Shown piece by piece: positions 61,501-64,000 of a stretch of DNA of 64,000 nucleotides. The notes beneath the pieces are model-generated. The model worked only from the letters and a program-made list of their open reading frames with translations. It had not been told where the DNA came from and ran no database searches. Within the stretch, counting starts at the first letter, position 1; each line of letters begins with the position of its first letter. This stretch comes from Achromobacter spanius (lineage in GTDB: Bacteria; Pseudomonadota; Gammaproteobacteria; Burkholderiales; Burkholderiaceae_B), in NCBI RefSeq assembly GCF_002812705.1, contig NZ_CP025030.1:3968001-4032000 (forward strand), in the 5' to 3' direction. The translations under genes were made by a program, and so were the position numbers.

Positions 61501-61931
61501 GCTACGTGGATTCGTCGTTGGAGCGGGTGGAAATCCGGGTATCGGGGTTGAACGACAACCGCTATGTTGTGACGGTCAATGGTCGCGCGCTGCCTTTGCA
61601 ACCGACGGGGCGCGTGGGCGAATACGTGGCGGGCGTGCGCTACAAGGCATGGGCGCCGCCTTCAGCGCTGCATCCCACCATTCCGGTGCACGTACCGCTG
61701 ACGGTGGATATTGTGGACACCTGGAACCAGCGTTCCCTGGGGGGGTGCCGATACCATGTGGCGCATCCGGGCGGGCTGAACCCGGAAACGTTCCCGATCA
61801 ACGCCTACGAGGCCGAGAGCCGGCGCCTGGCCCGCTTTGAGAAAATAGGGCACACGCCGGGGCGCATGGACGTGGCGCCTGCCCAGGTCAGCCGCGAATT
61901 TCCGTTCTCGTTGGATTTAAGGCACGATTGA
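58527..61931 (+). CDS. Transglutaminase / DUF2126 protein
   Basis: A 1134-residue cytoplasmic protein. Residues 1-250 form an intact transglutaminase-like unit (N-domain VALKHVTQYNYDRLVSLSAQ; Cys180 in AGSCRDSGWLL, His229, Asp245). The DUF2126 region follows from about residue 330 (MGGEPTFVSVSDRDGAEWN). A 38-residue Gly/Pro-rich linker (576-613) splits the DUF2126 region. It starts at TTG with GGAGAAGG just upstream. Such proteins occur next to a circularly permuted ATP-grasp/alpha-E protein in many bacteria, and peptide or protein modification has been proposed; the target is unknown. Confidence 0.9.
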   Translation: MTIHVALKHVTQYNYDRLVSLSAQVLRLRPAPHSRTPILSYSLTVEPAEHFLNWQQDPFANYLARLNFPGKTREFKITVDLVAEMAVYNPFDFFLEPDAEEFPFTYDEVLARELAPYRVCDEATPLFAEFLSRVDVREQRTVDFLVALNQQVHKEISYLIRMEPGVQTPEETLARCAGSCRDSGWLLVQALRHLGLAARFVSGYLIQLKPDVRALDGPSGAQTDFTDLHAWCEVYLPGAGWIGLDPTSGLLAGEGHIPLAATPEPGSAAPVTGAVDKAEVEFAHTMSVTRVFESPRVTKPYTDEQWHDILDLGDKIDDHLDHMDVRLTMGGEPTFVSVSDRDGAEWNTAALGPTKRGFALELLNRLRTRYGGNGFVHAGQGKWYPGEQLPRWALSIFWRADGEPCWGDPALFADERQRSSYTVADAQRFITRLTERLEVDARHIVPGYEDVFYYLWRERRLPANVDPFDSRLDDEMERARLRRVFEQKLDSVVGYALPIQPGEGGPWVSGPWFLRDERMYLFPGDSPMGLRLPLDSLPWAAEADAPVVADRDPFDARRSLPGPAQLLAQNPRATAGVGSGPASGSGTGPGVGPGTGSGVGPGVGPKAGPGAGPNADAARAPAKFESASWLARTAMCVEPRNGLLFVFMPPLPRLEDYLALVAQVEATARELKVKIVMEGYPPPRDPRLKVLQVTPDPGVIEVNIHPASNWADLVDHTEFLYEAAFETRLSTEKFMADGRHTGTGGGNHFVLGGATPADSPFLRRPDVLASLLAYWVNHPSLSYLFSGLFIGPTSQAPRIDEARNDQVYELELAFQEIHRRCAEQGAQVPPWMIDRALRNILVDVTGNTHRSEFCIDKLYSPDSATGRLGLLELRAFEMPPHARMSLAQQLLLRGLIAHFWKTPYTARLTRWGTELHDRFLLPTFVKMDFEDVLADLNEAGYAFDTAWFAPHFEFRFPLFGDVAARGIHLELRGALEPWHVMGEEGSSAGTVRYVDSSLERVEIRVSGLNDNRYVVTVNGRALPLQPTGRVGEYVAGVRYKAWAPPSALHPTIPVHVPLTVDIVDTWNQRSLGGCRYHVAHPGGLNPETFPINAYEAESRRLARFEKIGHTPGRMDVAPAQVSREFPFSLDLRHD
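60252..60365 (+). repeat. Gly/Pro-rich coding repeat in the DUF2126 protein
   Basis: About 38 codons of a degenerate dipeptide/tetrapeptide pattern (GVGP, GTGS, GAGP) with glycine at every second residue until a single Lys-Ala interruption. It looks like repeat expansion of a linker. Confidence 0.8.
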
Positions 61932-61959
61932 CCCCTTCTGGATGTTTAACCCCGGCGTA

Positions 61960-61985
61960 CCGTTCGCCCCTACCGGTCGCCCCTA
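61960..61985. repeat. 13-bp duplication before the ATP-grasp gene
   Basis: CCGTTCGCCCCTA at 61960 and CCGGTCGCCCCTA at 61973 are adjacent, ending six bases before the start codon of the next gene, where a ribosome site would be expected. Confidence 0.8.
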
Positions 61986-61991
61986 TCCGCC

Positions 61992-64000
61992 ATGCCGCAA
62001 TTTCTTTTTCAGACCGATCCGTCGCAGGATGTCGCATCCCTGGCGGTTCATGCGGCGCTGCCCGCACGGCCGGGCCACTATGACGAACTGCGCGCACCGG
62101 CAGAGGCGTCGGGTGCCGTTGCGTCGGGCGCCGTCGCGTCGGGCGCCGCTGCGTCGGGCGCCACCCGCCTGCGCGAACCCTGGCCCCGTTTCTTTGAGCT
62201 TTTAGGCACCAGCGGCTTTGCCGACCTGGACAGGCGCGTGGACGTGGTGGCCCGGCAGATCCGCGAAAACGGCATCACCTATAACATCTACGCCGACGCC
62301 ACCGGGTCGGCGCGGCCCTGGTCGCTGGACCTGCTGCCCTTTGTCATCAACGACGCCGACTGGTCGGCAATCGAGCAAGGGCTGTGCCAGCGCGCCACCT
62401 TGCTGAACCGCGTGCTGGGCGACGTCTACGGGCCGCAAACCCTGCTGGCCGACAAGCTGATTCCGCCCGCGCTGGTGTTCGGCCATCCCGGTTACCTGCG
62501 CCCCTTGCGCGGCTATCAGCCGCCGGGGGGCACCTATCTGCACATTGCCGCTTTTGACCTGGCGCGCGCTACTGACGGCGGCTGGTGGGTGGTGTCGCAA
62601 CGCACGCAGGCGCCGTCCGGGCTGGGCTACCTGCTGGAAAACCGCCTGACCATTTCCGGCATGTTCCCCGAGGCCTTCAAGGAACTGCGGGTGCAGCACC
62701 TGGCGACCAGCTATCGCCGGTTGATGGACATGCTGTACAAGCTCAGCCCGGGCGGGGCGTTGTCGCAAGCCTTGCCGCATACGCCACCGCGCATCGTGCT
62801 GCTGACGCCCGGCCCCTACAACGAAACCTATTTCGAACAGACCTATCTGGCGCGCTACCTGGGGATCACGCTGGTGGAAGGCGGCGACCTGGTCGTGCGC
62901 GACCAGATGCTGTACCTGAAAACGCTGCACGGCCTGGAGCGCGTGCATGCCGTGTTGCGCCGGCTGGATGACGACTTCTGCGACCCGCTTGAACTGCGTT
63001 CGGACTCCACGCTGGGCGTGCCCGGCCTGCTGCAAGTCATGCGCGCGGGCAATGTACTGGTGGCGAATTCGCTGGGCACGAGCTTTCTGGAATCGCCCGC
63101 CATCAACGGCTTCTTGCCCGCCATCAGCCGCCACCTGTTCGACGCCGACCTGCTGCTGCCGTCGCTGCCGTCGTGGTGGTGCGGCGAGGCCGCCGCGCGC
63201 GAAGAGGTGCTGGCCAATCTGCCTGGCACGGTGGTCAAGTCTACTTATCCGAGCAATATGCGGGGCGGCTTCGAACCCGTGATCGGGGGCGCCGTGCCCC
63301 CGTCCGAACATGCCGCGCTGCAAGCCCGCATCGCCGACAACCCCGACGCCTACACCATCCAGCAATACCTGCCGCTGTCGCAAGCGCCTAGTTGGTCCGC
63401 CGGCCGCATCGTGCCGCGCGCGGCCATGCTGCGCGTGTTCGTCATCGCGGACGGCGAGGGCGGTTGGAACGTGCTGCCGGGCGGGCTGACGCGTATCGCC
63501 AGCCGCGAACAGCAGATCGTGTCCATGCAACGCGGCGGCAGCAGCATGGATACCTGGGTTACCACGCGGGGGGCGGTGGATACGTTTTCGATGCTGCCCG
63601 TGCAATTGCAGCCCGAAGACATCGTGGCGGCAAGCCGCCCCGTGTCCAGCCGCGCCGCCGAAAACCTGTTCTGGATGGGCCGCTACACCGAACGCACCGA
63701 GAACGACGTGCGCCTGGCCACGGTGGCGCTCACGTGGTTGAACAGCGACGAAGACAACGCCGGCGAACTCTTTGCCGCGGTCGATGCCCTGTGCCAGCGC
63801 AGCGGCCTGATGCCGGCCGCGCCGACCTTGTCGGTACGCATGTTTGAAGCCACGCTGGTGGCCGAGCTGGCGGGCGGCCCGGCGCAAGGCGGCGTGGCGC
63901 GAAACCTGGGCGCGCTGGCGTTCGCCGCCGGCCAGATCCGCGACCGCTTGTCGCCCGAGCACTGGCGGCTGGTCGTCACGGCGCATGAAGGTTTCATGCG
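61992..64000 (+). CDS. Circularly permuted ATP-grasp and alpha-E fusion (partial)
   Basis: The frame runs open from ATG 61992 to the window edge (669 codons seen). The first part is the circularly permuted type-2 ATP-grasp domain (GITYNIYADATGSARPWSLDLLPFVI, LLTPGPYNETYFEQTYLARYLGI, GGLTRIASREQQIVSMQRGGSS). An alpha-E (DUF403) domain begins near residue 550 with SRAAENLFWMGRYTERTENDVRLATVAL. In many bacteria these are separate genes; here they are fused. It forms a cluster with the two transglutaminase-like genes, and a ligase or peptide-forming activity is proposed for the family. Residues 39-58 are a small ASGAV repeat. Confidence 0.9.
   Translation, partial: MPQFLFQTDPSQDVASLAVHAALPARPGHYDELRAPAEASGAVASGAVASGAAASGATRLREPWPRFFELLGTSGFADLDRRVDVVARQIRENGITYNIYADATGSARPWSLDLLPFVINDADWSAIEQGLCQRATLLNRVLGDVYGPQTLLADKLIPPALVFGHPGYLRPLRGYQPPGGTYLHIAAFDLARATDGGWWVVSQRTQAPSGLGYLLENRLTISGMFPEAFKELRVQHLATSYRRLMDMLYKLSPGGALSQALPHTPPRIVLLTPGPYNETYFEQTYLARYLGITLVEGGDLVVRDQMLYLKTLHGLERVHAVLRRLDDDFCDPLELRSDSTLGVPGLLQVMRAGNVLVANSLGTSFLESPAINGFLPAISRHLFDADLLLPSLPSWWCGEAAAREEVLANLPGTVVKSTYPSNMRGGFEPVIGGAVPPSEHAALQARIADNPDAYTIQQYLPLSQAPSWSAGRIVPRAAMLRVFVIADGEGGWNVLPGGLTRIASREQQIVSMQRGGSSMDTWVTTRGAVDTFSMLPVQLQPEDIVAASRPVSSRAAENLFWMGRYTERTENDVRLATVALTWLNSDEDNAGELFAAVDALCQRSGLMPAAPTLSVRMFEATLVAELAGGPAQGGVARNLGALAFAAGQIRDRLSPEHWRLVVTAHEGFM
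62106..62165 (+). repeat. 15-bp coding repeat in the ATP-grasp gene
   Basis: Four 15-bp units starting GCGTCGGG (62106, 62121, 62136, 62151) encode ASGAV, ASGAV, ASGAA and ASGAT near the N-terminus, in frame and almost identical. Confidence 0.92.

Noticed and set aside
62202..63986. 594-codon minus-strand frame opposite the ATP-grasp/alpha-E gene
   Set aside because: Antisense shadow of a clear conserved gene, with Arg/His/Gln-rich nonsense composition.

Overview
The window is a high-GC (about two-thirds G+C), densely coding stretch of a beta-proteobacterial chromosome. The gene content points to Burkholderiales, family Alcaligenaceae, most probably Achromobacter or a close Bordetella relative: TctC/Bug-type binding proteins, a monomeric NADP isocitrate dehydrogenase, type-2 ArgC, Fec-like iron signalling, many LysR/GntR/AraC regulators. 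This assignment is inference from family content and base composition, not a database match. No rRNA, tRNA, CRISPR array, insertion sequence or phage gene was seen.

Layout. 0-6 kb: a cut-off membrane protein, a MarR/HPP-CBS pair, LysR, argC, a periplasmic MBL-fold protein and a second LysR. 6-11 kb: a four-gene operon (acyl-CoA ligase, MHS transporter, thiolase-like protein, DUF35 protein) behind a good sigma70-like promoter. 11-16 kb: a TlpA-type redoxin, a three-gene amino-acid ABC importer and an ArnT-like glycosyltransferase. 16-23.8 kb: isocitrate dehydrogenase, ilvA with a leader-peptide attenuator, a secreted protein of unknown function, an acyltransferase-like membrane protein and a porin. 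23.8-29.2 kb: an aapJQMP general amino-acid importer with an aminotransferase inside the operon.

29.6-33 kb and 43.5-49.2 kb together form a sugar-diacid (galactarate/glucarate) catabolic set: FadR-type regulator, kdgD, alpha-ketoglutarate semialdehyde dehydrogenase, garD, an SMP-30 lactonase and two TctC receptors. GarD makes 5-keto-4-deoxyglucarate, KdgD converts it to 2-oxoglutarate semialdehyde, and the aldehyde dehydrogenase yields 2-oxoglutarate. The two halves are separated by a four-gene signalling operon (hybrid kinase, CheR, CheB, response-regulator kinase) and a fecI-fecR-TonB receptor cluster. They appear to be tied together by five copies of a shared 18-bp operator-like sequence.

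49-57 kb: a small secreted protein with paired cysteines, an AraC regulator, a cyclic-nucleotide-domain/thioredoxin-reductase-like protein without its NADPH domain, and a five-gene operon (isochorismatase-like hydrolase, XapX protein, YtcJ amidohydrolase, DoxX, MFS). 57.6-64 kb: two transglutaminase-like proteins and a circularly permuted ATP-grasp/alpha-E fusion that runs off the end.

Two patterns stand out beyond the genes. One is the diacid operator set. The other is the repeated occurrence of short tandem repeats, mostly with a 12-14 bp period and unrelated unit sequences, at or just after stop codons and in a few coding linkers.
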